Positions 1-11,869 of a stretch of DNA of 64,000 nucleotides are shown here, in pieces. The notes below the pieces were generated by a model, which worked only from the letters and a program-made list of their open reading frames with translations, was not told the DNA's origin and made no database searches. The position numbers and the translations under genes are program-made. Positions within the stretch are counted from its first letter, which is position 1. Each line of letters opens with the position of its first letter. Origin of the DNA: Streblospio benedicti (lineage: Eukaryota > Annelida > Polychaeta > Spionida > Spionidae); NCBI GenBank assembly GCA_019095985.1, contig CM032661.1, forward strand, positions 7,862,219 through 7,926,218, read 5' to 3'.

Positions 1-1315
1 TTGTAAATAGTCACATTATATGTCACATTGCACACATTGCACCACTTGTCATTACGGCCTCTGGCCCATTAGACAATAAAAGTTTGAAGTGTGAAGTTTT
101 GAAGTTTGATTTACATTCTTGGGTTTGAACGCTTGTATTTAGAAACACAGTTAAAAGTCGAGTACTATTAGTGTGCACCTCTTATTGGAATTGCAAACAA
201 TACACTACAGGTCTCAATGTTGATTCTTATTATACGTCATTGATACAATGCCCTGATGCCAGAATGCCACGAGGTGCAAACGCATAAACCGGGGAGTGAG
301 GCACTCAGCCTGGGACTGGTGTGCTCAGGCAGACTTGGGTTTGAGCAAATCCAATTGATGTCAGGTAAATCTGTCTAAATGTCAAACAACCTACTCACGA
401 CATGCTGTATTTCACCATTCTTGCGCCTGCCAACCTTATATGGAAAATCATTCGGAAAGGGTGCGTTCTCAGGTTTACACATATGGGTCTGAAGATCTGG
501 GGCTCTGTCTCACGTCTGCACCCGTCAGGTTTATTTCCCCAATTCTTTGTTAGCCCAGGTAGAGCGTATGGAGAAGGGAACTGGTTGCGGGGCCACAGAT
601 CTTTTGAAAAAGAAAGGAAAATGTTGCCTGTTAATGCAGTTTGTACTTAAACTATTTTTTTAACAATATTCCCAGTTTTAGGGTGAGTTTTAAAATACCT
701 GAACTATTTTTACCATGAACCTGAACTATTTTTACAGGGGTGATTTATCAAGGCGAGTCTGATGCGCCACAAAAGCGAATCGTGATAAAATATTTCATGT
801 TACACAATGAACCTGGTTTTGTATTTATAATTTTAAAACACTTTCAATACTGCTTTAAAAGACCTGGGAAAAGTCCGGCATGACATAGTATCACCCCTGT
901 TCGACCAGCGGTGATAACTCTCTCCGGGTTATCAGATACTTCTGGATTATGATGATCATCAAAATTGTATGAAAAAGAATGATACATGTTTTAACAAAGC
1001 AACTCCTACAGAAGACCTGGAATACAATCAACTTTGGAGAAAAAAATACATCGGCTGAAAATTTTAAACTGTTTTCGTATGTGAACCTACCCATATACTT
1101 TCTTCACAGAAAAAAACACAGCATGTTCATATAGTAAAATACATGTTTAACTCCATTATTGTCCGGTTGCATTTGTCAAGAAGTTCTCTCGTTGTTGGGG
1201 GGAAGTTACGTGACAGATACTGTAACACGTGTCACGTGCACTTTAACGTCTGACGTTCTGAATCATTCCTGGAAACGCTATACATGTAGCAACGTTTGAC
1301 GTGTAGAAGTAGCTT
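1..1315. other. Intergenic/intronic DNA, no gene seen
   Basis: No convincing exon, RNA gene or transposon was recognised here. The stretch is A+T-rich. Near its right end (about 1225-1300) it becomes ACGT-rich, with two overlapping CACGTG E-boxes and the phrase ACGTCTGACGTTCTG, which recurs near 5750 and, slightly altered, near 39060. Confidence 0.5.
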
Positions 1316-1324
1316 ATTAGTTTT

Positions 1325-1402
1325 TAGTCTCGATCAACCAGACTCTGTAATGGCGGCGCTCATTTCATAGTCTGCAATAGAGAGTCTGGTTGAACGAGGC
1401 TA
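1325..1402. mobile_element. Short TIR element of the TAGTCTCG family, copy A
   Basis: A 78-bp inverted-repeat element begins TAGTCTCGATCAACCAGAC and ends with the near-complement GTCTGGTTGAACGAGGCTA. It is flanked by a perfect 9-bp direct repeat, ATTAGTTTT (1316-1324 and 1403-1411), read as a target-site duplication. The first ~45 bp match the left end of the much longer copy at 46560, so this looks like an internal-deletion derivative. A 9-bp duplication suits Mutator-like elements, but the family assignment is tentative. Confidence 0.75.
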
Positions 1403-1411
1403 ATTAGTTTT

Positions 1412-2300
1412 GAACTAGATCTACATTTGTGTACATTAACACCGACTTTCAACTGTATAGAATCGTGAGCAATTGCTCTTTAGTCTATTCACAAAGCCTA
1501 AAATGATTAGTTTATGAAAAAATCAACTGTTTGGTATTTTACAAACAATACTGGCAGATCAAGGATTTTGGAATTGGGGGGGGGGGCGCACTGAAGGGAT
1601 TTTATGGGTTTTGTACACGCCCGATCTATGGCGGACATGCCAAAAACCCTATGGAAATGTTTTTCCCCCTTTTTTGTTGAAATTTCAAAATAAGACTCAT
1701 CATCTTGGTCAGTGTAGACTGGCGATAATACAAACATGAATTCATAAAAACACCTTGTGGCCCAATATATGCCACTTGCGCCTGGCTGTGGTACAAAAAT
1801 AGAAGAGGTCATTGTTGTCCATAGGTTGAACCTTTGCATCATAAATCTGTTATTATCCCTCATGATTTCTCATGGTCTTGAGTTATGGCACACGGACCTC
1901 TACTATGTCATGTGTATGATGAATATATATACTCTTCCATCTACTATTTCTTAATTCTGCTTCCGTTAACATAATTTGATAAGTACCTTAAGGAAATGGT
2001 GAGTATAAAATATGGATTTAAAATCATTTGTAATGGCGGTTAATGATCGAATTGTGAGAGAGCTCAATATGATGTTAATGATGTTTGAAAGGAGAAAATT
2101 TGCTTTTTAATATTTAGTCCATGAAGCGCTCATGTAGAACAATCACAATGCACTCGTAGGTCTGCTGCATGGGAACTTAAGTTGTTGAGATTTGTATTCA
2201 ACTCAATTCAATAATACTTTATCACTAGCTTATACCCGTGTGGTCAAAGAGCCATGCTGAGAATCACATTGAATCACTCCTGTTACATAATCGTGTCAGT
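1412..2300. other. Unique-looking DNA with a possible LINE 3' tail
   Basis: No gene was recognised. At about 2194-2225 the plus strand reads as the complement of an AATAAAGTATTATTGAATTG type 3' end, which resembles a non-LTR retrotransposon tail on the minus strand. It is too short to assign. A 10-base G run lies near 1577. Confidence 0.35.
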
Positions 2301-2307
2301 AGATCCC

Positions 2308-3493
2308 AACTAAGTCATTGGTGAAATCCATTGACTTGGCATCTAAAATGAAAATCTAAGGGAGGAAATGTTAGTGTCCGTGTAAATGGGAACACAATGC
2401 CCTCCATGCTCATAGAAAAAAGACATATTTGGTGAGTGCATAAATATGTTTTTTACAGCATTTTATTTTCTAGGACCCTTGTCCTGACAACACTTGCCCA
2501 CGTCCTGACAGCCCCACCACTCATCCTGAAAACACCCTGACAGCATCCCCATACACACAACATCCAAGATCAAGCCAAGGCGTCATTCATTGAAAGGCAG
2601 TTTTTTGACTATGTAAACATGGCAGGGTGACCATCCTCTGTAATAGCCAGTGAAAATCAAAGACATTGTGATTTTTCCCTAACATTGGCTATAAGTATTC
2701 TTATTTAGAGAGTACAAACTACGAACACATAAATAATGTTAACACACTAACTACACAGCAAACATGGGCATCAAGTGTGATTCATTGGCGGAGGTTTTCA
2801 GAACCACATAACAACAGTCGATGGTGAAAAGAAAGTCAAGACACCAACCATCCGAAAAAAGGCCACTCTGCAATGTCTGCATGGGTGACACCACCAACCC
2901 ACTTCCTGATAGTAGGCCTACCTGCCAATATCTCCCCATCCCCAGACCACTAATTAACAACAAATACATATTACGCAGTTCGGGTCTTCACCACTGGTCT
3001 ACACCATCCACTCCCACCCATCATCCTGATAGCACCAACCCTTGTCCTGCTCCTGTCCACCGATTGCCAAGTCCTGATAGCATGCTTCCCATCCTGACTG
3101 CACCCCTGACTTGATAGCACACACCGGTTCTAACATTAGCAACCTCTCATCCTGCTTGAAGCCACATAGCGCCTTCCAAGTATCAAGTATGATATGGATG
3201 AATAATGTTTTGGAACAACCTTTAAGACTGAAGGTAAATTGAGATAGGGAAGTTCTTATACCACAATAAAGAAACTGTTGCAACAGATGAAGCTATGGAG
3301 TTCTGAGCTTGGGTGTAGTATACTTGGCGCAGATGGAGAACTACCTGGTATAACTCCGACTTAAACCTCGTATGAGTGTATCTCAAGTTAGTCATTGATC
3401 ACTGAAAATGTACTTGGCATGTAATATGCAAAAGCTATGGGATGAAAGATTAGTGTCTATGGTAATGGGAACATAATGCTCTCCATGGCACAG
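2308..3493 (+). repeat. Diverged direct repeats flanking a CCTGATAGCA-rich stretch
   Basis: About 110 bp at 2308-2417 recur, clearly diverged, at 3383-3493; both contain a segment like TTAGTGTC followed by TAATGGGAACA(C/T)AATG and CTCCATG. Between them, at 2470-2570 and 2870-3120, short phrases such as CATCCTGATAGCACC and CCTGACAGCA recur irregularly, like a decayed minisatellite. Either one ~1.07-kb ancient tandem duplication or two copies of an unclassified repeat would explain this. Confidence 0.5.
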
Positions 3494-3549
3494 ATATTCT
3501 CACACACTTCAGTATAACATCCCTATTAAGACTGCCCAAGGATTGGCGT

Positions 3550-3680
3550 CAAGTGGTTTTATATAGGGTTGGTTTCTATAGGGACGTTTGCAATGGTCTA
3601 TTTTATGAAGAATTGGGACTGTTGTAAATCATCTTATAATAGGGGTGGTGTATTTTTAGAGGTGGTTTTGATTGAACAAA
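3550..3680. mobile_element. Possible decayed pogo-like MITE fragment
   Basis: Phrases such as TATAGGGACGTTTGCAATGG and TTTTTAGAGGTGGTTTTGAT resemble the RGAGGTGGTCT repeats that fill the MITE family described at 31576. No intact terminal repeat is visible, so this is a weak assignment. Confidence 0.3.
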
Positions 3681-3699
3681 GTGGTGGTAATCCCTAGTA

Positions 3700-5225
3700 T
3701 TTGAACCCATGTGTGTGACGCCTTTGGCGTCTTTATGACATCACACTACTCCACATGACGCTGTCATGGCTGCCGCTGTCTGCTATTTTTGTTATAAAAG
3801 CGCTAATTAACGACCATCAGGGCCATTTTGACAATGAAAAAAATATTCGTGCAAAACTACACAGTACCATTAACGATCTCCTGTAGTCAGATGGCGTCCA
3901 GCTAGGCAGGTTAAAGAGGAGATAGCCGAACAAAGTCCAAAAATTAGCGTATTAATATATTAGTTTTGAATATGCGGTTACATAGCAAGTAGCTTCCTTT
4001 TGGATGCTAGATGTACTCTACATGAGATGAGTGAGAATTTTCACATAAACATTGTTCATAAAACAGTCCGACATTGTGTATGCTTTTGATGTAAATTACT
4101 TTAGATTTCTGAAGAACAACTAGTTTGCTACTGTTTGTTCAAACAAAGAGCTGTTTCATTTCACTTTGATTAAAAAAAGTGCCATCTGAAAGTTCACCTG
4201 TCTGCACGCCGACATTCTCAACTGCCGCGTTTCTTGGGCAATTTGTTACCTTTAAGTTCATCAAAAGCCACTTCTCATATTGCCAATTCCGTGAAAGTGC
4301 AGCGTTTACTGGCCAAGGCTAATAAAACTTGCTACAATTAGGTTTCTAGTCCCCAGGAGGTGCTGTTCTACTGACCCTTACATGATTACACCACCTGTTT
4401 CACAGCCACATAAACACCATTCTCTCTGTAATGCGTTTTTGTCTTTTCACGACTCGTCAACACACTTATATTTCTGTGTGATGTTTTATATATGATATAT
4501 TATGCTAATATACTATAATGTATGTACATGTATGTTCTTACTGTGCAATATTTGGAGGAAAAGGGTAAATATTGTATTTAATCCGAGCTTTTCATGTCTG
4601 GACATGACAGGTGGGTCAAGCACAGCTTTATTTGTTGTTAAAAGGGTAAAGTCGTGAGAAGCTATCCCGACAAAGGTGGAGGCAGGCTCCGTCGATTCAA
4701 CTGTTATAAACTTTCACTTTAAAACAAACACTCAATGTAAAGGTTTAGAACAAGATTGTGAATTAAAACTTGAAGAAATGAACATCCAACATGATTGTTT
4801 TTTTTTTGATTATCTAAATGTAATGGCTTAATATTATAGGCACACAGGTCAAACTCGTTGATGAGTTCACAAATCAAGTTTCAACTTCCTGGCTTTTTGT
4901 AAGAGTTACTCTGACAACTATTTTATAACCTAAAAACATTTGAATCGACATCTTTGTGAACTAATTGAACAGTTTGTCATGAGTTCAACATTAACATATT
5001 ACAACATGAATTCTAGTACCAGAAGTTTAAGTAATCCACAGAAAAAAACATTTGAGTCGACAACCATGCCTCCATCTTTGCTGTGGTAACTCCCGAGTTA
5101 CCCACATCGCTTTAGCCCGGAGAAACGTGTGACAGGAAATTACCCGTTATGCAACCGTAAAACAGAGCAATTATGTAAGAACCAGGGGTTCGTAATTAGT
5201 GCCGTGTTAATTTCCCTGTGTTTTC
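3700..5225. other. A+T-rich DNA, no gene seen
   Basis: I see nothing assignable here apart from ordinary A+T-rich sequence and short homopolymer runs. No splice-flanked open frame or repeat with clear ends was found. Confidence 0.5.
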
Positions 5226-5232
5226 TAACATA

Positions 5233-5315
5233 CAGTAGAATCTCTATCAAGAACACACGGAGACTGTCCTTCAAATAGCATCAGTTTAGAGTTTAGAGGT
5301 GGTTTAGGAATCTGT
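5233..5315 (+). mobile_element. Pogo-like MITE, left part
   Basis: Starts TA|CAGTAGAATCTCTATCAAG, matching the CAGTAGAACCTC terminus of the family at 31576, and runs into TTTAGAGGTGGTTTAGG. The right terminal repeat is not recognisable, so the copy is truncated or decayed. Confidence 0.45.
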
Positions 5316-5794
5316 GCTGAGGTTGAGGTTGTATGCTCCAAAAACAATCTTTAAATTTAGTAGACTTTATTGCATAATGACAATGATGTTGATGCCTCGA
5401 TGTCTAGTTCCAAAGTGACCTAATTTGTATGCAGAAGCTAATATAAGTATAACATACATAAGTATCAAAACCAATAAATCAATACACTATCAATAAACGT
5501 ATGATTAGTCTATACACAGCATTTCTAGCAAGTTAGTTCCGACAGGTGGTCTGATTATGAAGGTTCCTGTTTATGTCTTTAGTTATGTTATGGGACGATG
5601 GGAACTGGTCATACTTTAGTTTTCCATTGGCATGTGCGTGGTCTTAAATGGGGTTTCTACTGGATTTATAATTTTTAAAAGAGTCTTTTAAGAAAGACAT
5701 ATAATTACGTGGCAACAGGCTGGTGCGCCCCAAGCGTCGTGTATTTTCTTACGTCTGACGTTCTGCCTCATCACGACAAACGTCTCGGAAGCGT

Positions 5795-5912
5795 ACGTCA
5801 CGGATTATCCGCTAATCCCTCAGCGCCTATTGTCCCGTGGATTAGCCTAATCCGTCACGCGCCATTGTCTTAGAGACGGCGAGATTATCGCCGAGTGGGT
5901 GAGGATTAGAGA
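5795..5912. promoter_or_regulatory. GC-rich island with five TAATCC/GGATTA sites
   Basis: GGATTA occurs at 5802-5807, 5839-5844 and 5903-5908, and TAATCC at 5813-5818 and 5848-5853. These are five sites of the K50 homeodomain class (Otx, Pitx and Goosecoid bind TAATCC) in about 107 bp, arranged partly as inverted pairs in a CpG-rich patch that contrasts with its A+T-rich surroundings. Motif specificity is established knowledge; an enhancer role here is inference. Confidence 0.4.
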
Positions 5913-6287
5913 GTGAGCGATGGGAGAGAATACAGAACAACCTCCAGTTCATGACCATCTCTATAACAACATTTCTCGCGGTGCCAGTTCTCCATAAAGT
6001 GACCATCGCGACCCTTCACAAAGTGACCACTTCTCCCTTGAAAGCTCTTGACTAAATGTCGAGGCCTAAATGTCGAGGTTTTAGCGCAACACGGAGAATT
6101 GCGCTGTGATTGAGCCACGCGCTGTAACAGAGATCATTCATCTCAGCCGTGGATCACGCTATCTCTCTCTCTCGCCATCTCTCTCTCTCATGTCTTCTTT
6201 TCAGCAGCAGCAGCAGCTTTCAGCAGCAGCAACTTTAGCAGCAGCCGAATCAATTTCTTTTTTTTTCTTTTTTTTTTTCATTTGCAG

Positions 6288-6414
6288 TATGTGGCCCAGA
6301 CCTATTGACAGACGAGCTCCATCTGTCAGTGAACATCGCGTGTCGCCACTACAATTACATGGCCTGCAGAGTACATCATCACACGCCTTCCATGCTCACA
6401 CCCCGTGTATATAA
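6288..6414 (+). CDS. Possible 3'-terminal coding exon, unknown protein
   Basis: A very strong acceptor-like tract (nearly pure T, then CATTTGCAG) ends at 6287. From the ATG at 6289 a frame runs 41 codons to a TAA at 6412-6414, beginning MWPRPIDRRAPSVSEHRV. An AATAAA polyA signal follows at 6442-6447, so acceptor, frame, stop and signal lie in exon-like order. The peptide is rich in His, Ser and Pro and matches no family I recognise. A CAG-rich, low-complexity run lies just upstream at 6203-6246. The T run could be an unrelated poly-T tract and the whole arrangement coincidence. Confidence 0.2.
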
Positions 6415-6845
6415 AACACAAGTGTATTACTATTGTATAAAAATAAATTGCTATGTACTATAAAATCAAAGTAAAAGATAAACGGTGATATCAAAACACA
6501 GTGAAAAAAATTTTAAACCTCATGCCAAAAAACCTACATGCATGCAATGAAAAACCTACTGTATGGCAGATATGACGCAGACCTACACCTCGGCACGATG
6601 GCAGACCCTGGGAATCATGCTGATGGAACACGGCGGCCTCTAGACCAAGGCTCCTTGGAAGGCAGCAGGTGATAGTCACATACTCATCCATTCTGGCTTA
6701 TTAATCAGTGAACAACTTATGTAAACCAATGCTCACAGCAGTGTGATAAGGCAGCAAAACACAGTAGTCACATACTTTGCATCCATTCTGGCTTATTAAT
6801 CAGTGAACACCTACTGATGTGGTGAATAAATGCCGATGGCACACG

Positions 6846-7267
<422 letters not shown>

Positions 7268-7659
7268 ACTAGCACTCCAGAGTCCAAGGCCCGTGCTTGA
7301 GCTGATGACGTCAACAGTTACGTATAAATTGTCACGCAATAAACGTCAAGCGTCCTGATTATTACGATGATCGTGTGCACCGGACAAGGCCAAGACCTCG
7401 CGGGCTCTATGGCGACAACTTGACGCTCTTGGATGAGCGCGAGACATGATATATGATATGTAACTTTTAGTGCAGTGAGTTCAGCTTGCTGCTGATTTTC
7501 ATGAAGTTTTTTTTTCGTCTTTACTTGCTAGGACTGTCATATTGCTTCCCCCAGGAAGCCAGCACGAGACTTACATCCCCACGCGTGTCGCGTCCCGGAG
7601 ACAGCTGCACATCCATAATGCACCCGTGTGACAGCTCAACAATCCGCCGTACGTTTCTC

Positions 7660-7830
7660 TCTGGCAGTGCGTGATTAACAGCTTTGGAGAAGCGCAATTA
7701 AGGCGGCGGCCGGCGGCGGCGGCCAATTTGGACCTCCTCCTCCTCCTCACACATCCATAATGCACCCGGAGGCGGAAATGTCATAACGCACCCGTCATAA
7801 ATCCCCCGCTTCTCTCGCTCTCTCTCGCCT
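7660..7830. promoter_or_regulatory. GC-rich island with CGG runs and CATAA motifs
   Basis: Contains GGCGGCGGCCGGCGGCGG at about 7702-7720 and repeats of CATAATGCACCCG and CATAACGCACCCG, then a CT-rich tract. The same CATAACG wording recurs in GC-rich patches near 38540 and 57520. CATAA/TTATG is a core favoured by Cdx and posterior Hox proteins; any regulatory role here is inferred. Confidence 0.3.
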
Positions 7831-8085
7831 GAACGTGATTTACTGGAGGGAAATGGTAAACGCCCACAACTATAGTTACTATTGTGACAGCATTCTTGAT
7901 CATTTGTCGTTCGGGCTGCTGCACTGATACAACCATGAGTGTTCGTGTATGGGTTTAATTGTCAACTATCCATACGCTCAGTTGAGTTTACATCCACACC
8001 AGGCCATTGGCCTCCTTGTCATGCCTCTACTGTGGACAGCCAGCACGCCCAGCTCACAAACTACGATTTTTCCATAATATAGTTC

Positions 8086-8226
8086 AAACTAACAAATGTA
8101 AATATGCTGATTTATAGTTGCAATTGCTCCGGCGACTTTACATCTACACCAGGTCGTTGGCATCATCCTTGTCACACTATGTCTTTCTCAATCCCCCGGG
8201 GAGCATGCAGCTATAGACTACATACA
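8086..8226 (-). mobile_element. tRNA-derived SINE, 5'-truncated
   Basis: On the minus strand this matches the 3' body of the SINE seen in full near 56424 and 47578: GGGGAGATTGAGAAAG-type wording, then GTGACAAGGATG, CCAACGACCTGGTGTAGATG, a short hairpin and an ATTTACATTT tail. The tRNA head is missing. A second fragment with ACACCAGGCCATTGGC lies just left, at about 7990-8030. Confidence 0.6.
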
Positions 8227-8317
8227 ACTCTAGGAGCCTAAAAAGACCGCTGAGTCCCCAAAGTCACTGTCTCCATGTGTGACAGTCAGCGATAGAGGGC
8301 GTTTTATTGTGCTGTGA

Positions 8318-8372
8318 TGGGTCACAGGGGTCACAGGGGTCACAGGGGTTTCAGGGGTCAGGGTCAGCTGGG
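8318..8372 (+). repeat. Short GGGTCACA tandem repeat
   Basis: About five imperfect tandem units of GGGTCACA or GGGTTTCA, followed by GGGTCAGGGTCAG. It is a small minisatellite with no other feature. Confidence 0.85.
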
Positions 8373-8974
8373 ATGGAACGTCAGTGTGTTGTGTATGGTG
8401 ATCACGTTTCTGCACAGAAATCAACAAATACGCTAAAACGTGCATATAGTTCATCTGAAAGGGAAAATGTTAGAGGGTTCATGGGCATTGAGTGTGTTGC
8501 CATAATGTAGGGTGATCAGAAGCTTTTAACGTCCCAAAGCAAAATCAGATGAACTTTTCTATCAAATGTGATATGAAAAGAGTTTTATTGTGTATTAACC
8601 TCATCGCTAGCAGCTATGCAGTGTTTTGCAGACACTTATCCACGTATTACCTGTTCGCATATGTCATAGAATGTTATATGAGTATATCAATCACAATACG
8701 TGGATTCTGCCCTATTTTTTAATGCCACCTGGTTTAAAGTGTGCAATTTGTGTGCACATGGTAAACGGCCTCTTTTCTATTTTAAGTTGACACCAGCTAA
8801 TAGTGCCAATGTCCCCAACCGAGCAGCATTTAAATGTCCCAGACTTAAACTTTCCCTTGCAACCAGCTTATTGTAAGCTTGCAAAGATCGGTGATGTCAA
8901 CCTCCAAGCAAAAAGTGCACACTTTGAGTGAGCTTCATTCTCAGCTTTCACCTTGTGCGTGTACACCTCTCACT

Positions 8975-9678
8975 CAACGAGTGTCTGCTTCCTTTTTATC
9001 ATTAAATAAATTATATCATAACGTTCTCATGCAGTGATCAATCTCCCAGATCCAGTTGGAAAAAAAGCTTCCTTCAGAAAAAAAATGACTAAATATTAAA
9101 TTCCCATTGTATTATAACAAATACACACCACACCCATCAAAATGAATTATAAAATACAATCACACAAAGTATTATTCACACAAATAAATTTAAACAAAAA
9201 AAAAGGTCGACCTCTCGAGAGTGCGTGCATCTACTGCACACGCATGTGGCGGTGACCTTTAGTGGGGTAACAGGCGGAAAAAACACTTTCCTGTCACAAC
9301 GACCCCGTGCGCTCGGCACGCGTGGAACCTTTCACGCGCTGTGAGCTTTTTCCGCCCTGGGTCTGTCTGTGTAATGAAAAATAGACATCCCCTATTATAT
9401 ACATTGGCATTCTCTAGAGAGATCGACTTATTTTTGTTTAAATTTATTTGTGTGAATAATACTTTGTCTGATTGTATTTTATAATTTATTTTGACGGATG
9501 TGATGTATATTTGTTATATTCAATGAAAATTTAATATTCACTCATTTAGTCTGTAAGATGCTTTTTCCAACTGACCTCTCTACGAAAATCAGTGAGTGTC
9601 AAGCTGGGAGATTGATCACTGCATGAGAACGTTATGATATAATTTATTTAATGATAAAAATGAAGCAGACACTCGTTG
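8975..9678. mobile_element. Fold-back element with ~260-bp inverted arms
   Basis: The left arm at about 8975-9225 and right arm at about 9411-9678 are near-complementary along most of their length. The best segment (near 8991-9050 and 9602-9660) includes AAATTATATCATAACGTTCT and its complement. The arms differ by scattered substitutions and small indels. The 185-bp centre is GC-rich and holds its own smaller inverted repeat (AGGCGGAAAAA and TTTTTCCGCC). No frame resembles a transposase, so it looks like a non-autonomous fold-back or long-TIR MITE. Outer ends and target duplication are unclear. Confidence 0.75.
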
Positions 9679-9984
9679 CGTGTGCCCCATTGGTGCAAAC
9701 AGTGCACACGCGTGCGTGCGTAAACATGTTTGGTGCCCGCAGGCTGAAGGACTGCAGTGTCAGGTTCTATCGTAGCGTATGGCGCACACTTTCAAGTGAC
9801 AAGGCGGAAATTTGCTTTATCGTTACTGCATTTTGCCACTTTATGAGCTCGCAGTTTAATGTTGTGTATAAGATTGCTGTGAGAAATTGGATGAGGCAAT
9901 CGAGAAGAGACAGGTCAAGGAGGCAGGGTTTCCTAAAGGGTGAGGTGGGTGGAGGGGGGGGGGGTCCACGATGTCCATACTTAC

Positions 9985-10070
9985 ACCCACAGTGGTCCGG
10001 GGTTCGAGTCCCGGCTATGTGATATAGACTTGGAGAAAGAATCCTCTAATGTCAACATCGGGAAAGAATC
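9985..10070 (+). mobile_element. Fragment of a second tRNA-derived repeat
   Basis: Contains a perfect internal polymerase III B box, GGTTCGAGTCC (10001-10011), within GTCCGGGGTTCGAGTCCCGG, followed by AGACTTGGAGAAAGAATCCT. The complement of that last phrase recurs at about 31150-31180, so this is a dispersed family rather than a tRNA gene. No upstream A box or cloverleaf could be drawn. Confidence 0.45.
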
Positions 10071-10784
10071 ATCTATGTCAAAATGCGTCATGCCAGATAA
10101 AACCCTCAGTCCGCATAGCGAATATATGAGACAAATATTACACTCTATTTGATGAATGCAAGAGACTAAGATATTAGAATAGATTAGGAACACGGCATCC
10201 CTTAGTTGATCGTGATGGCCATTATTTACTTTTAAATGTTTTTGACAAACCCAGAAGAAGGTTCTCCCGTCCCATTGAGACGCCTCTTTGATAAGATGGT
10301 TCTTTGTGGAGTTTCTCTGTTAAGACGAGTTGAGTGCAGATTTTTTTTTCACTCACAAAAAACCGTAGCCAAGATGTATGCGACAAGTTTGTTGTGTTAT
10401 ACAGTTAATGTGAAGTATAACCAGCAGCACAAATTGATAGTAGGCTGTGGGTGGCTACACTAACAGCTATTAGTCATGTAGATTTAGTGTAGAGTATGGT
10501 CATCCATTTGGTCATTGTGATTAACTACGTGGTCGTCTTGACCGTTAACATAGAACCTTGTTACTAACAGGATGACCACTTATGTAGCAGAGTGGTCAGG
10601 TCGACCCAATAAACAATCCAGTTAAAACGTCCCCGGGTACGAACAGCGACCTTTTCCCTGTTAGGGAATTCTACACATGGTCTTGGGGTGGGGGTGTTAG
10701 AGAGGTGGGGGTGTTCGATCGGCAGTGAGGGTGAGAAACATGATTTAACGTGAGGGGGGATGAGAAATGGCCCAATGAGCAGGG

Positions 10785-11031
10785 TTTGCCCACAGTGTGT
10801 TAGGGTTATACGTGTGCGGCATTTTGTACTTGCTGGGTTTTATGAATTTAAAATTTTTAATGAGGTCTGCTGTGAGAATTAACATGAGGATACCCCTTTG
10901 CCCAAGAAACGTGTGTTATGTGTTATACGTGTGCATCATTTGTACTTGCTGGGTTTTATGAATTTAAAAAAAATGAAGCTTGCGTAAAATTAGGTCTGCT
11001 GTTACAAAAATAGAATAACACGAGGATACAG
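10785..11031 (+). repeat. Local tandem duplication, ~110-130 bp units
   Basis: The segment 10785-10893 recurs at 10896-11031. Both contain GTTATACGTGTGC, TTGTACTTGCTGGGTTTTAT and later GAGGATAC. The second copy carries an extra ~20 bp in its middle. Confidence 0.8.
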
Positions 11032-11869
11032 TACACAGTTTTAAAACATACAAACCTTATACATGTAGTTCACAAATATGCTCTACACAATGGTTTACTG
11101 TACGGTATGTGTCCATACAAATGATATGAAAATCAGGCAACTATTTATTCACAGGTATAGGATCCTCACTTTTGAAAGCCAGCCCTGGCAATAAAAATCA
11201 AATATCGTTTGACACCAGCCGGTCCAGCCAAAAACAGCCTATCACCGGACAGGCTCTGTTGCTTGTGATTGAATTGCTCTGTATTATAATACAAGGTGCC
11301 ATGCAAAGGAGATATTTTTCACAAGAGTTCTAAACTATAATATCTCTGTCTGCTGTTTATGAGCCTCTCAAAGATGCCAGGCTTGTAGAGTTGTACTGGC
11401 AACACCGTAGGGAGAGGTACTGCTCTTTTAGAAGTTCACAATTTGGCTATAATGAGGATCGCCAACATTAGGAAGATGTTTATGTAAGAAAGACACTACA
11501 GAATACAATATGAAGATCCTGCTAAACGTGTACAGTATCAAAAGCTACTGCTGATTTATACACAGCAACATATATACATATTGTGCAACACATTTTATAC
11601 ACAGCAAACACCACGCCGTGTGCCTGGGACGGTTAATTCAGATACAGTTGTTTGTTTTTCCTATGAAGAACACAGGCGGACAATCTTGTGTCATGACATC
11701 AGAGCATTTATATCATACAATCCCTAATAAAAAAGAGTCACAATTATACTAACATTTTGAACATGCCCATCCTTACGTGTATCGTTTTACTACGTAGCAA
11801 CTTTGAACCACTATATCAGCATGTTATACGGTCCTATTAGAAGACGGCTAGTCGTAACGGCCCGTATAT

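Noticed and set aside
9985-10030. tRNA gene around the GGTTCGAGTCC word
   Set aside because: Only the B box and a T-arm-like stem are present; no A box or acceptor stem was found, and the downstream sequence is dispersed.
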